Below, one piece after another: positions 11,900-39,869 of a stretch of DNA of 64,000 bases. Position 1 is the first letter of the stretch; each line of letters begins with the position of its first letter. Source of the stretch: Muscardinus avellanarius (Eukaryota > Chordata > Mammalia > Rodentia > Gliridae); the NCBI GenBank assembly GCA_963383645.1, contig OY726567.1, forward strand, positions 71,694,947 to 71,758,946, read 5' to 3'. The notes below the pieces were generated by a model that worked only from the letters and a program-made list of their open reading frames with translations, did no database searches and was not told the DNA's origin. A program made the translations under genes and the position numbers.

Positions 11900-12068
11900 G
11901 AGGCTATACTAGGGACTGAGCCCACAGGCATTCAACCTCTGAGTTACACCTCTAGCCCACTTTTTTTTTTTTTTTTTTTGAAACAAAGTCTTGCTAAATT
12001 GCTGAGGCTGGCCTCAAATCTAAGATCCTCCTGTCTCCGCCTTTCAGATGCTAAGGTTATAGGCATTG
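11900..12068 (-). mobile_element. B1-dID SINE
   Basis: Reverse dimer with a T-run in the linker; diverged. Confidence 0.75.
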
Positions 12069-12074
12069 ACCTTT

Positions 12075-12358
12075 TCTTTTTTTTTTTTTTTAAGACGGTG
12101 TGTTGCTAAGTAGCCCAGGCTGCTTAGTGAGGCCCTCTGCAACTTAGTGAGACCCTGTTTCAAAAATAAAGAATAAAAATAGGGCAGGGGGTGTAGCTCA
12201 GAGGTCAAATGCTCCTGGGTTTCATCCCCAAACCCACAAAAAATAAAATAAAAAATTATAAATAAATAAATAAATAAATAGCCCAGCTGGCCTCAAAACT
12301 AATGATTCTCCTGCCTCAGCCTCCCAGACAGCTGGGATTACAGGTGTGTACCACTGCA
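12075..12358 (-). mobile_element. Old B1/Alu-like monomer split by a SINE
   Basis: Reverse B1 monomer with a T-run at 12076-12091. It is interrupted after 'taagtagcccag' and resumes at 12280 with the same 'tagcccag', a likely target-site duplication. Confidence 0.7.
12118..12279 (+). mobile_element. 5'-truncated B1-dID SINE, nested
   Basis: Starts within the B1 half (ctgcttagtgaggccctc), has a full dID and an (AAAT)n tail, and lies inside a reverse B1. Confidence 0.8.
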
Positions 12359-12406
12359 CTAAATAAGTGTTTTTGTGCTTTTTGATGCTATTATAAATAG
12401 TACAGT

Positions 12407-12606
12407 TTTTTTTTGGGGGGGGGGGTGGTACTGGGGTCCCTGGAAGCCCTTCTACCTCCGGGCTACACTCCCAGACCTATTTTATGCTTTTTTATTTTTG
12501 GAAACAGGGTCTCTTAAGCCAGCGCGGCTGGCTTCAAACCTGCGCGATCCTCCTGTCTCCGCCTCCCAAGCGCGGGGATTACAAGCGTGCGCCACCACGC
12601 CCGGCT
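12407..12606 (-). mobile_element. B1-dID SINE variant C, young
   Basis: Full reverse variant-C copy with perfect 10-base target-site duplications (aaatagtaca) at 12395-12404 and 12607-12616. Confidence 0.9.
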
Positions 12607-12616
12607 AAATAGTACA

Positions 12617-13439
12617 TTTTTGCAATGGTTCATTTGCTAGTACACAGAAATAAGTTCTAATTTTGTATATTATCCTTTGACCCTGTTGGCCTCTCTAGTC
12701 CACCTAGCTTTTTATTCCTACCTGAGGAAATCTTAACACAAATAATTGTTATGTCCAAAGGGACAGTCTTACTTCTTCTATCCAGTCTACTCATCTTTTC
12801 CTTTTCTTCTCTGACTGCACAGATGAGGACGTTTATTACAATATGAAGAGGCTGACAAGGACACACCGCCTTACTCTGTCCCCAGCACCAGCTTCGCCAT
12901 CGCCACCGCCGTCACTCTCATTCTGCAGAGACACGTTTTATCTGGTTGTGGAACTTGCCTTCTTTTCCTGGCTTGTCAGAGTTTGCAATCCTAAATGAGT
13001 GTTAAATTTTCACCGACGCTGTTTCTGCTCCTCTCCTGAGCTGCTCGTGTGCCCCACCTTCCCTCTGTTAAGGGAGTTAATTCTCTAGAGAGCAGCACCA
13101 TGTGGCTGCAGGATGAACCCCACTCACTCTCCCTCCATCTTTCCTACCAGCCTGTCCCTGCGATTGCTCCAGTGCCCCCAGGCCAGGCCCCGGGACCAAG
13201 TTCACCATGTTGCCCTGTCCAAGCTCCCTCACCTACCCCGTGCTGTGCCAAATCCTTCAGGAAACTCCCAAGGCACCTAAGGATTATGAGATTCACACGC
13301 TCCCCAGAGCCAGTGCCCCCCAGAACACAGGGCTCATCACCCCCTGCCACAGCATCTCCCCCACACACTGTCCTCCCATCCTCCCCTCTCTCCCTCCCAT
13401 GGCTCTCCCAGTCACGAGACGAGTCAGGATGAGCAGGCA
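12617..13439. other. MAD1L1 intron, unique sequence
   Basis: Single-copy intronic sequence, C-rich from 13100. No exon of MAD1L1 is found here. Confidence 0.5.
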
Positions 13440-13885
13440 TGTCTAGCCCCACTGCAGGCGGCCCTGTGCACAGGACACATCAGGATGGACAGGCCTGCCT
13501 AGCCCTGGCAATCCTGTGCACTAGACAGATCAGGATAGACAGGACTGTCTGACCCCGGCCTAGGTGGCCCTACAATCTGGACACATAAGGACAGACTGGC
13601 CTGCCTGGGCCCTGCCTGAGTGACCCCATACACAGAACACATCAAGATGGATGGGCCTGCCTGCCCATGGCAAAACCATGCACTGACATATCAAGATAGA
13701 CAGGCCTGTCTGGCCCTGGGCCCAGGTGGCCCTGTACACTGGACACATAGGCTAGGTGAGCCTGCCTGTCCCCTCCCTGGATTACCCTCTACACTGGACA
13801 TATCACAGGTGGGCAGGCCCATGTACCCCTGGGCCACACAACCCTGTGCACTGGACATATCATGGCCTGACAGACAAGGAATCTT
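13440..13885. repeat. Minisatellite, about 8 units of 50-57 bp
   Basis: Degenerate units built on 'ctgtgcactggacacatca' followed by 'gataGACAGGCCTGTCtgg'. One unit has a perfect 14-base palindrome at 13698-13711. Reading frames through it are repeat artefacts. Confidence 0.85.
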
Positions 13886-14460
13886 GGTCCAAGGGTCTTT
13901 GCCTAGTTTACACTGGCAAACTCACCTTAGCCAACTCACCCATCTGACCCTCCAGTATCTCTGGGCTTCTCAGACATAAGAAATCCCAAGTCAGGGAGAG
14001 GGTGGCCACTGTCTCACTGTGGGGAACTTGGTGTCAGGACAAGAGCACTGTTCCCAACCTAGAGCTGAGGCCACGGAGCCCCGTTCTCAGAAGAGAACTC
14101 ATGCTGCGAATGTCTGCTCTAAACACCAGAAGCACACAGACCCCGGAGCACTGAAGACCTCGAGAGGCTGGTCAAGGGCAGCTCGGGCACCAGCCAAGCA
14201 AAAGCAGCTGCCTGCCCATGCAAAGAAGAAAGGAACTGGACCACGGACCCTTCTCACCCTAAACCCCTGGTGTCGGCGAGGAAGTCCCTGTGGGAGGGCA
14301 GTTGGCCCAAGGACAGCCCACAGAGCGCTCACTAGGCTTCTCGATCGAAGCCCATCACCGCGGGGGTGGCGCCATCTAGTGGTGACCACTCCCGGAAACC
14401 CACAAAGCCTGGTCAAAGAGCCCTCAAATCATGGCAAGACCTCAGCCTAAAGATCAAAGG
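13886..14460. other. MAD1L1 intron, unique sequence
   Basis: Single-copy; contains the CTCF-like site listed separately. Confidence 0.5.
14368..14382 (-). promoter_or_regulatory. CTCF-like motif
   Basis: On the minus strand it reads CCACTAGATGGCGCC, a match to the CCASYAGRKGGCRS core of CTCF sites. Confidence 0.55.
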
Positions 14461-14650
14461 AAGCGGACGTGGTGGCCATACCTGTAATCCCAGTACTTGT
14501 GAGGCTGAGACAGAAGGAATGCAGGTTTGAGGACAGCTTCAGCAACTTAGTGAGACCCTGTTTCAAAACTAAAATATGTATCTAAAAAAATAGTATAGCG
14601 GAGAGATAGAACATACTTAGGTTCAATCCCCAGTACCGCAAAAAAAAAAA
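14461..14650 (+). mobile_element. B1-dID SINE
   Basis: Full dimer, diverged; the A tail leads into the AAT tract. Confidence 0.8.
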
Positions 14651-14652
14651 TT

Positions 14653-14681
14653 AGAATAATAATAATAATAATAATAATAAA
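14653..14681. repeat. (AAT)n microsatellite
   Basis: About nine AAT units at the tail of the SINE. Confidence 0.9.
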
Positions 14682-15701
14682 GGTCAAAGGAGTCCAAACT
14701 ACATCCCCAAACACCCAAGTGTCTACCTCCAGGGCACTTGATCAGTAGGAACTGGCTGGCTGTCTCAGGTCCCTGACCTGGAACGCAGTCACATGTGTCT
14801 TTGTGTGAATGCACAAATGTGCAAAGTGCAGGTGCTCCTGAGGAACACGAGGAGTGATGCCCAGGCTCCCAAGAGGCCACAAGCCCACAGCAGCCCGAGA
14901 CGGCCCGCCACAGCAGATGAAGCATGGCTCAGAAAACCTGCCCCACACAGAAGCCTGCCACCAACGAGTCTCCAGGGGCCATGGCCCTCCCATGGGGAAG
15001 ACGGTGCCTTCCAAAAGGGACAGTAACACTGTAAGACACTTGCAAAGACTTGGTCTCACTTTATCTTTACAAACATAGGGCAGGAAAAGCACTGCGCTCC
15101 TTTTAAGGAGCCCCACGTGGTGGAGCCACCCAGAGAGGGCCTCACCAGCTGGGGAGGGAGGGATTCCCTTTCCTAGGTGAAGACACACAGCCCCACGAGT
15201 GCCCACTCCTTCCAGCCCTGGGTGGGCAGCAGGCTCAAACAGCCCCCTCCTGGGCCTGGCACCAGACGACAGGGAGAATACAGCACGTCCAGAGTGTGGC
15301 CACCCAAGGACCAGTAGGCCCTTATGCTGGCCATTCCCACAACAGGGCCCTCAAACAAGAGGGAACAGGTCCCAAGGGCTCAAGGAGCCACTGGACATTC
15401 CAACCCTGTCATGAAGCCTGCACCACCTTTGCTTGGCAGGCCCAATGGACACTGGTGCTGTTTGGCAGACTGGGCATGCCAGCACTCTGAGTCGACTGGG
15501 CACAAGGGACCTCTTATCTCCATCAAGAGAAAGAAATTGCAGGGGCTTCTCATCTGACCGAGTAGTCACAGGAGACAAGACACCCTTCCAGTAGCAAATG
15601 AGTCCAGAGAACCAGGGGAAGCACCGGGAATCAGGCCATACCAGGCCAGCCCTGAATGAGCCTGGATTCTGCAGGTGGTGCTCAAGAAGAAACAGCATGA
15701 A
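14682..15701. other. MAD1L1 intron, unique sequence
   Basis: A 1-kb stretch without SINEs. No exon or known element recognised. Confidence 0.5.
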
Positions 15702-15900
15702 CCGGCCATGGTGGTGCACACCTGTAATCCCAGTACTTGGGAGGCTGAGAACAGAGGATCACAGGTTCACAGCTCTGCTCAGCTACTTGGTGAGGCCCTC
15801 CACAACTTAGTGAGACCCTGTTTCAAAAAAAAAAAAAAAATACAGCTGGAGGTGTAGATCAGAGGTAGAATGCCCCTGAGTTTCATCCCCAGTACTGAAA
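15702..15900 (+). mobile_element. B1-dID SINE
   Basis: Full dimer whose linker has expanded to a 16-A run; its tail merges into GGA repeats. Confidence 0.85.
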
Positions 15901-15978
15901 AAGAAGAAGAAGGAGGACAGGGAGGAGGAGGAGGAGGAGGAGGAGGAGGAGGAGGAGGAGGAAGAGGAGGAGGAGGAA
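15901..15978. repeat. (GGA)n microsatellite
   Basis: AAG and GGA trinucleotides, about 78 bases, between two SINEs. Confidence 0.9.
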
Positions 15979-16178
15979 GCAATGCCTGTAATCTCAGCAT
16001 TGTGGAGGCTGAGACAGGAGGATCATAGGTTTGAAGCCAGCCTCGGCAACTTAGCAAGACCTCAGCAACTTAATGAGACTCTCTTCCAAATAAAAAATAA
16101 AAAGGGCTGGTGGTGTAACTCAGCAGAATACCTCTGGGTTCAATCCTCAGTAACAGAAAAAAAGAAAAAGAAAACCAT
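15979..16178 (+). mobile_element. B1-dID SINE, 5' truncated
   Basis: Starts at 'aatgcctgtaatctcag', has full linker and dID, and an A-rich tail. Confidence 0.8.
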
Positions 16179-16717
16179 GGCTTAGTCTGTCCTCTGTGAC
16201 TTAGCATGGCAAAGAGAAATTCAAGAAGCATCATCAAGTGACGGAGAACTGAAACAATACTGCTGATCAGAAGGTGGCGGATTCCAGAGCCAGCAGTCGA
16301 CGGTGTAATTACAGGAGAAGACAGCTCGGTAAGAGTCTCAATCCTGGCCTCGCTTCCCAGAGCAGCAGGAAAGACAATCAGGAAGCTGCAAGTCTTACAT
16401 TCCCTCGAGCAAAGAGAACAAAAGGCTCCTTAAACCCACAGCCTGTCCCCCAGCTCCAGTGGCTCATGCAAAAGGCTCCGTCCACACCCTCCCTGAGACG
16501 ACCTGGAGTGCTCCAAGCAGCTGAGAGGAGGCCTGGACCACGCCAGGAGGCAGCCAGTCTGCAGGGGTCACAGCATCACAGCAGCTAAAGGGCAGACTGC
16601 ATCTAAACCACTGCAGGAGAGGATGAGCCGTGGCCTCCAAGAGGTGACAGGACAGGAGACAGATGGGATCAGTAATTGGAACGGCCCTGACCTGTGTGTT
16701 AGAACATGATGCCCAGA
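16179..16717. other. MAD1L1 intron, unique sequence
   Basis: Nothing recognised. Confidence 0.5.
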
Positions 16718-16901
16718 GCCGGGTGCGGAGGTGCACACCTGTAATCTCTGCAGTTGAGAGACTGAGACAAGTTCAAGGCCAGCCTCAAGAGTGTTGCAAA
16801 ACCCTAACTGAGACCCTGTTTCAAAATAAGAAATAAAAAGGGCTGGGGATGTAGCTCAGAGGGAGAATGCTCATGGATTCAGTCCCTACTACCAAAAAAA
16901 T
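16718..16901 (+). mobile_element. B1-dID SINE
   Basis: Full, diverged dimer. Confidence 0.8.
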
Positions 16902-17389
16902 TAGAACAAGACACCCAGCAGCTCTGGCTTAAGGCCCACTGTGCACCCCTAAACCCACCTGCTAGCAATGAAACTGGTACAAAGCAGCTACATAGGCTGT
17001 TACAGGGACCCGAGCAGAACCAGATCCTCCACATAACTGATTTTTTTAACCCTAAATCCAGATCATCCCCATTGGTTACAAACACCCAAAAGAAATATTT
17101 TCTCCCAAAAGCAATTACTTCCTTGGCATATACAGTTCTCTAACCAAGTCCAACAATGCAGGGTGAGGGGATAGCTGCCCTGCTCCACCGTGGACCGTCT
17201 AGTTTCCAACAAGGAGAGTAACTCAATTCCATTTTCTTCCTCCTGCTGCAAAAGTGTATCACTAAACCTAGGCAGCATGGACAGAAGCTCCCAGCCCACA
17301 GAGAAGCCAGACAGAAGACAAGGAGACAGAGCTGCCTGCAGGAAGCGGAGCCACACAGAGGGGTGGGGACGGGGACAGCGCCCGCCTAC
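16902..17389. other. MAD1L1 intron next to exon 9
   Basis: Intronic sequence after the exon 9 donor. No further MAD1L1 exon (the one starting TPEDLS in mammals) is found here or further left. Confidence 0.6.
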
Positions 17390-34963
<17,574 letters not shown>

Positions 34964-35166
34964 GGCCACCTTCTTTCTGGGAGATGAAAAAGGGTCAGAG
35001 CCAGCCTTCCCACATGCTGAACGGTGTCACCATCAGTAGGGCCTCTGGACAGTCCACTCCCCTAATGCACTCTCAGAGCCTACAGCCACGTTTTGCAGAG
35101 GTAACTGGGAGCCCACACTGCTGGTTTACCAGAGAGAAAATGAGACATAAAAACATGCCAACATTT

Positions 35167-35383
35167 CCGGGCGTGGTGGCGCACGCTTGTAATCCCCGCG
35201 CTGGGGAGGCTGAGACAGGAGGATGGCACAGTTTCAAAGCCAGACTCAGCTACTTAGTGAGGCTCTCAGCAGCTTAGTGAGATCCTGTTTCCAAATAAAA
35301 TATAAAATAGGTCTGGGAGCATGGCCAGGAGGTAGAAAAGGCCCTGGGTTTCACCCCAGTACCACACACACACAAAAAAAAAA
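35167..35383 (+). mobile_element. B1-dID SINE
   Basis: Full 'aggtctggg' subtype; the flanks 'aaacatgccaacattt' and 'aaacataccagcactt' are a worn target-site duplication. Confidence 0.87.
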
Positions 35384-35391
35384 CATACCAG

Positions 35392-35585
35392 CACTTGGTG
35401 CAGTGCACACCTATAACCCTAGCTGCTTGGGAGGCTAAGGTAGGATTTCAAGTTCAAGGCCAGCCTGGGCAACTTAGCAAGACTCTGTCTCAAAATAAAA
35501 AGGGCTGGGATGTAGCCCAGTGGTAGAATGCTTGCTTAGCATGCACAAACCCCTAGGCTCAATCCCTAGTACCTCCAAAAAACAA
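35392..35585 (+). mobile_element. B1 + undeleted ID dimer
   Basis: The B1 half is old (gcttgggaggctaagg, cagcctgggcaac). The second half keeps the segment 'gcttgcttagcatgcacaaa' that dID lacks. It looks like the ancestral dimer. Confidence 0.75.
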
Positions 35586-35748
35586 ATAAGAAATATGCCA
35601 CTAATCACAGCCACCACGCCACTGACTGAGCGCTGGGTGCCAAACTTACTAAGCTCCCCAGGAAAAGTGCTCAGCAGCCCAACAGCACATATCTCACGGA
35701 CATACTCACAGTATGTCTCGCTTCTGGGAATCACGAACAAAGCATGTA

Positions 35749-35935
35749 GCCAGGTGTGGTGGCACACACCTGTAATCCTAGGACATGAGAAGCCGAGACA
35801 AGAGGATCGCAGGTTCAAGGCCAGCCTCAGCAACTTGGCAAGACCCAGTTTCAAAATAAAAATAAAGGGGTGGGGCAGGAGTGGCTTAGAGGTAGAATGC
35901 TCCAGAGTTCAATCCCAGTATCACACATAAGAAAC
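35749..35935 (+). mobile_element. B1-dID SINE
   Basis: Full dimer, older. Confidence 0.83.
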
Positions 35936-36054
35936 ACAGCACGCAACTGCACCATACGAGCGATGGTGGGCACAGAAATGCCAGTGATTAGACCTCAATG
36001 GCCATTCTGGAAAGTGCTACTGCGCCAACCAGGTGCCAGAGAGAGGTATCCCAC

Positions 36055-36165
36055 ATTTACCCAGCACCCAGACTTCTTGAACCTCTGTTTCCTCACCTGT
36101 AAACCCACTTGGGTAATAACCTACTTGCAAAGTAGTTGTGAGGACTACAGTCACCGGGCACCTTT
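36055..36165 (+). mobile_element. MIR fragment
   Basis: 'ttgaacctctgtttcctcac' and 'agttgtgaggactaca' follow the MIR core order. Confidence 0.6.
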
Positions 36166-36214
36166 AGCCTTCAGTTGGCAGAGGCGTGACCTGCCTCACT
36201 TGAGAACAGGACCC

Positions 36215-36370
36215 TGCTAGTACGTTTACACGCAACAGCTCCGCCTTCACAATAGGTCAGTGAATTGGGTCTTCTTGTAGATTTCACACATGATAAAACT
36301 GAGGCCTTACAAGGCACAGGAGACCAGAACCCGGTTCTGCCTGGCTCTGAAGTCAGCAGAAGTTCCACAA
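36215..36370 (-). mobile_element. MIR fragment
   Basis: 'ataaaactgaggccttacaa' and 'cagaacccggttctgcctgg' match the reverse MIR. Confidence 0.5.
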
Positions 36371-36568
36371 GCTTGAGTGTGAGGGGGCTACATCCCTAAC
36401 ACCTATGCTTATTCCTATTTTATTCCTGTTTCATGCTGCCCAGCCAAGAGGCACATTTAGAGCCAAAAGACTTGAACTCCTACAGGTACATACAGTTTCT
36501 ATCCTTAGGAAGAGGCAGCTCCACTTGTTTTCTCTTAAATATCAGGTTAAAAACACACACAAACCCCT

Positions 36569-36758
36569 TTGTGTGTGTGTGTTACTGGGGATGGAACCCA
36601 GGGGCCTTCTATCTCCGGGCTACACTCCCAGACCTATTTTATATATTATTTGGAAACAGGGTCTCTTAAACCAGCTGAGGCTGGCTTCGAACCTGGCGAT
36701 CCTCCTGTCTCAGCTTCCCAAGCACAGGAATTACAAGCGTGCGCCACCACACCCAGCT
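36569..36758 (-). mobile_element. B1-dID SINE
   Basis: Reverse full dimer with a GT tail. Confidence 0.85.
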
Positions 36759-36789
36759 CAAAACCCCCCCCCCGCCTTTTTTTTAAAGG

Positions 36790-36900
36790 ACTGAGTGGGG
36801 GCTCATAATCCCAGGTACTCTGGAGGCTGAGGAAGGAGGATCTGGAGTCTGAGGCCAGCCTGGGCAATACAGCAAGACACTGGAAGAAGGAAAAAATAGG
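36790..36900 (+). mobile_element. B1 monomer
   Basis: Lone B1 (gtactctggaggctgagg), no dID; older monomeric form. Confidence 0.65.
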
Positions 36901-36959
36901 AGGAAGAGGAGGAAAAAGAGAAGTAGGCGGAGGAGAAGAGTTGTTGTTAAGACTCTTAG

Positions 36960-37167
36960 GCTGGTAATCCCAGCATTTGGGAGGCTGAGACAGGAGGATC
37001 ATGGTTCACAGGCAGCCTCACCTACTACTTAGTGAAGCCCTTTGCAACTCAATGAGACCCTATTTGAAAATAAAGAATAAAAAATAGGGCTGGGGGGTGT
37101 AGCTTGGAGATAGAATGCCCCTGGGTTCCATCCCCAGTACCACACACACACACAAAAAAAAAAAAAA
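36960..37167 (+). mobile_element. B1-dID SINE variant B, 5' truncated
   Basis: Starts near 'ggtaatcccagcatttgg'; dID with CA and A tail. Confidence 0.85.
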
Positions 37168-37934
37168 TCTTAGTTTACTTCTGAGTTTCCCATGCACTCC
37201 TCTCACACACATTGCAGAGCAAAAGAAAGTAGGAAGTCAGGGCAGAGTGGGCCCTCTCGGGGCTGAGATTCTGGCAGACCCAGGATGTATAACAGGAAGC
37301 AGCAGAGCTCTGCCCTCCAAGCCCATATCCTTCCAATTGCCCAGTTCAGACCAGAGCCCCATTAATTTAAGTTCCTTTCTCCAGATGCCATCCCCTGAGA
37401 ACTGACCCACTAATACACTAGAATGAAAAGAACACTGCTTGTCAACTTCCTGGAACCAGGCTGCTGCACCATTCGCTCTCTGCTGAAACTCAAACCTTCC
37501 AGCCCTGGGGTCACTGGACCCCAAGTGCCCTGGACAGTGACTGAGCTACACATCAAAATAACATTAGCCTGCAGGCCTTGGAGACAGGACAGCTGCAGAA
37601 AATTAAAGTGACCAAGCTCACCACTCTGATCTGGTGAGCCTGCCTTTTCCCAACATGCTTCCATCCACTAGCCCCAGGAGTAAGTCTCTGAGCACTGCTC
37701 CCTCCATTAAAACCCACTAAAATCGGAAGCAGCAGTAAAGACCATGCCCGCGCTGCCTGCACCACCGTGGCAGGCTGAGAGAGGGGAGCAGGATAGGAAG
37801 CCAACCCTCAGACAGCAGCCACTGGACACCACTACTCTGCCACACCCTGTCCAGTTCAAGCTGCTCTGCCTGGGGCCTCTGGCCACAGTATGCTCAGGGA
37901 AACCTGGAGTGGCCAGGAAGCAAGAGGGCCATCC
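37168..37934. other. MAD1L1 intron 1, unique part
   Basis: Single-copy; an additional 5' UTR exon could lie here but no signal decides it. Confidence 0.45.
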
Positions 37935-38365
37935 AGGTGTTCTCTGCGGAGGAAAGCTGCACAGACCCTGGCCAGGAAGGCAGGGATGGGGACCTGCCTT
38001 AGAAAGAGGGCGGGCAGGGCCAGGGGGTCTACAGGGTGGGGCGCCTCACAGATCCTGCCAGGAGGGCAGGGACAGGGACCTGGCTTAAACCAAGCAATGG
38101 CTGATCTGGGGGTTCACCGGGTCTGAGCATCACGCAGACCCAGGCCAGGAGAACCAGGGACAGGGACCTGGCTGAGACAGAGGCGGGACAGATCTGGGTG
38201 TTCTCCAGGGAAAGGAGCCACGCAGACCTAGGGCAAAAGAATCCGGGCAGGGGCCTGCCTTCGAGCAAGGGCAGGCCTGGGGGTCTCCAGGCAACAGAGC
38301 CGCGCAGACCCAGCCAGGAGAGGAAGGACAGGGACCTCTTAGACCTGGCGAGGGCAGGTCAGCCG
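37935..38365. repeat. Minisatellite, five units of 83-88 bp, at the MAD1L1 promoter
   Basis: Units start near 37935, 38022, 38106, 38194 and 38277 and share 'gcagaccc(a)ggccaggag', 'ggcagggacagggacctg' and 'tgggggtctccag'. On the MAD1L1 transcript this is the first part of intron 1, about 200 bases after exon 1. Confidence 0.88.
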
Positions 38366-38900
38366 CGCAGATCCCCGTCCAGGACTGCAAGACCCGCGGC
38401 GCGAAAAGGGGATCGGGGGTCCTGATGGCGCGGGGATCGGAGGAGGGGGCGGCGCCCGGGCACCATCGCGGGTCAGCCCGAAGACAGGCCCTAGCCCCCC
38501 GGCCCGGCACGCACCCGGACCCGGCTCTCCGCACCGCCCCCCCGAGCCGGCCGCGCTCACCCCAGCCAGTAACTCCAGCTTGCCGCCGCCGCCGCTCGGA
38601 TCTCCCTCCGCTCCGCCCCGCCCACTTATCGCGAGACCCGCGCCTGCGCCGTCGCGAGACCCGGTGGGAGCCGGCCGTAAAGAACCGAGTCTGCGCGCGG
38701 CGAGTCTGCGCGCCGCACGTCCTTAGGCTCAAAGTCCCGACCCAGAACCGCCCGCCCACCCTGAGAGGCGCCGCGGGGAGTAAAGCTCGGAGCCAAAGGC
38801 ATCGGGATGAGGGCCGGGCCCGGCTGCCCCGCCAGCGCCCCACTGGACGCGCCGCCACTACGGCTATCGCTCGAGCCGTAATGTGTGGAATAGCACCGCC
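38330..38900. promoter_or_regulatory. MAD1L1: CpG island, MAD1L1 promoter
   Basis: CpG-dense, GC-rich. It holds a GC-box run (ccgccccgccc, 38614-38624), two TCGCGAGA elements at 38629-38636 and 38652-38659, and an NRF1-like gcgcctgcgc at 38640-38649. No TATA box. On the minus strand these lie just upstream of the exon 1 sequence. Confidence 0.75.
38561..38628 (-). other. MAD1L1: MAD1L1 5' UTR exon 1 (approximate start)
   Basis: The donor GCTGGG|gtgagc is at 38561/38560. The GGC-rich sequence upstream on the minus strand is typical of a non-coding first exon. The transcription start is estimated; the intron to exon 2 would be 3.6 kb. Confidence 0.55.
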
Positions 38901-39407
38901 CACGGTGGCCTCCTAGGATCAGACTTCTTTGCAGTTGCTTTCCAAACTCTTGCTACTAGCATAGTCTTTGCTTAAATTAAAATACGTTTTCTTCTTCTCT
39001 GGAAATGCACAGTATTTATGCCTCTAGGCTACTTCCCCGGTGTTCTGCCCGCTCTCGGAGCGCGGGGTCCTGCGCTGAGCGGTTTTCAATGGAATAAAGA
39101 TGGGACCTGAGCAAGGTGACGTTTCTCACCCTAAAACATGGAGCTTCCGGAGAGCCTTTCTCTTTTACGAATTCTCCTACCCTCCTCCCTCAAACACCTT
39201 GCCCCAAGTTGGGAAAATGAGGTTCCCAAAGGTCTGCAGCAAAGTTTACTTTTCTCAGAGGACAGAGGACTTCCAAGTTTGTCTGCCCCGGTAATGGAAT
39301 GGGGTGGGGTGGGAGAGGGGACGAATCCCGTGGAGGTATGGCAGAAGATCTTGCGACCAAAATAAAATGGCAAATAAAAGAAACCTCGCCAGCAGCTCAC
39401 TTCAGAA
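38901..39407. other. Intergenic, unique
   Basis: Between the MAD1L1 promoter and the MRM2 3' end. No gene recognised. Confidence 0.5.
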
Positions 39408-39419
39408 ATCTGGAGGAGG

Positions 39420-39605
39420 AGCCGGGTGTGGTGGCGCACGCTTGTAATCCCCACGCGCTTGGGAGGCAGAGACAGGAGGATCGCGCAGGTTCGAAGCCAG
39501 CCGCGCACGCTGGCTTAGGAGACCCTGTTTCCAAATTTAAAAAATGTAAAAATAGGTCTGGGAGTGTAGCCCGGAGGTAGAAGGGCTTTCAGGAACCCAG
39601 TACCA
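39420..39605 (+). mobile_element. B1-dID SINE variant C
   Basis: Variant C with a (GAAA)n tail. 'atctggagga' flanks it at 39408 and after the tail at 39658. Confidence 0.88.
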
Positions 39606-39606
39606 C

Positions 39607-39657
<51 letters not shown>
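39606..39657. repeat. (GAAA)n microsatellite
   Basis: About 13 AAAG units, the tail of the SINE on its left. Confidence 0.95.
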
Positions 39658-39659
<2 letters not shown>

Positions 39660-39667
39660 CTGGAGGA

Positions 39668-39869
39668 ACCAGGCATGATGGCGCTGGCCTCTAGTTCCAG
39701 TATGTGGGAGACTGAGACAGGAGGATCACAGGTTTGAGAACAGCCTCGCAACACAAGACCCTCAGCAACTTAGTGAGATCCTATTTCAAAATAACAAATA
39801 AAAAGGGATGGGGTGTAGCTCAGAGGTAGAAAGCCTCTGGATTCGACGAAAGGAAGGAAATAAATAAAT
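39668..39869 (+). mobile_element. B1-dID SINE
   Basis: Second SINE at the same place; 'aaatctgaagg' after its tail is a third copy of the target sequence. Confidence 0.82.

Noticed and set aside
13620..13979. 119-codon frame with recurring motifs
   Set aside because: The recurring peptide is the minisatellite unit read in one frame; other frames are also partly open.
1..17389. Further MAD1L1 exons (residues after 328)
   Set aside because: Searched by eye on the minus strand for the TPEDLS-type exon and later coiled-coil exons; none found. MAD1L1 introns are very long in mammals.
37935..38365. CRISPR-like repeat array
   Set aside because: Units are contiguous and diverged with no constant repeat/variable spacer pattern; it is a eukaryotic minisatellite. 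The same applies to 13440-13885 and 34584-34830.
38130..38903. 257-codon minus-strand frame
   Set aside because: Lies in the CpG island and the minisatellite; Arg/Pro/Gly-rich reading of GC-rich DNA without a start context or family match.
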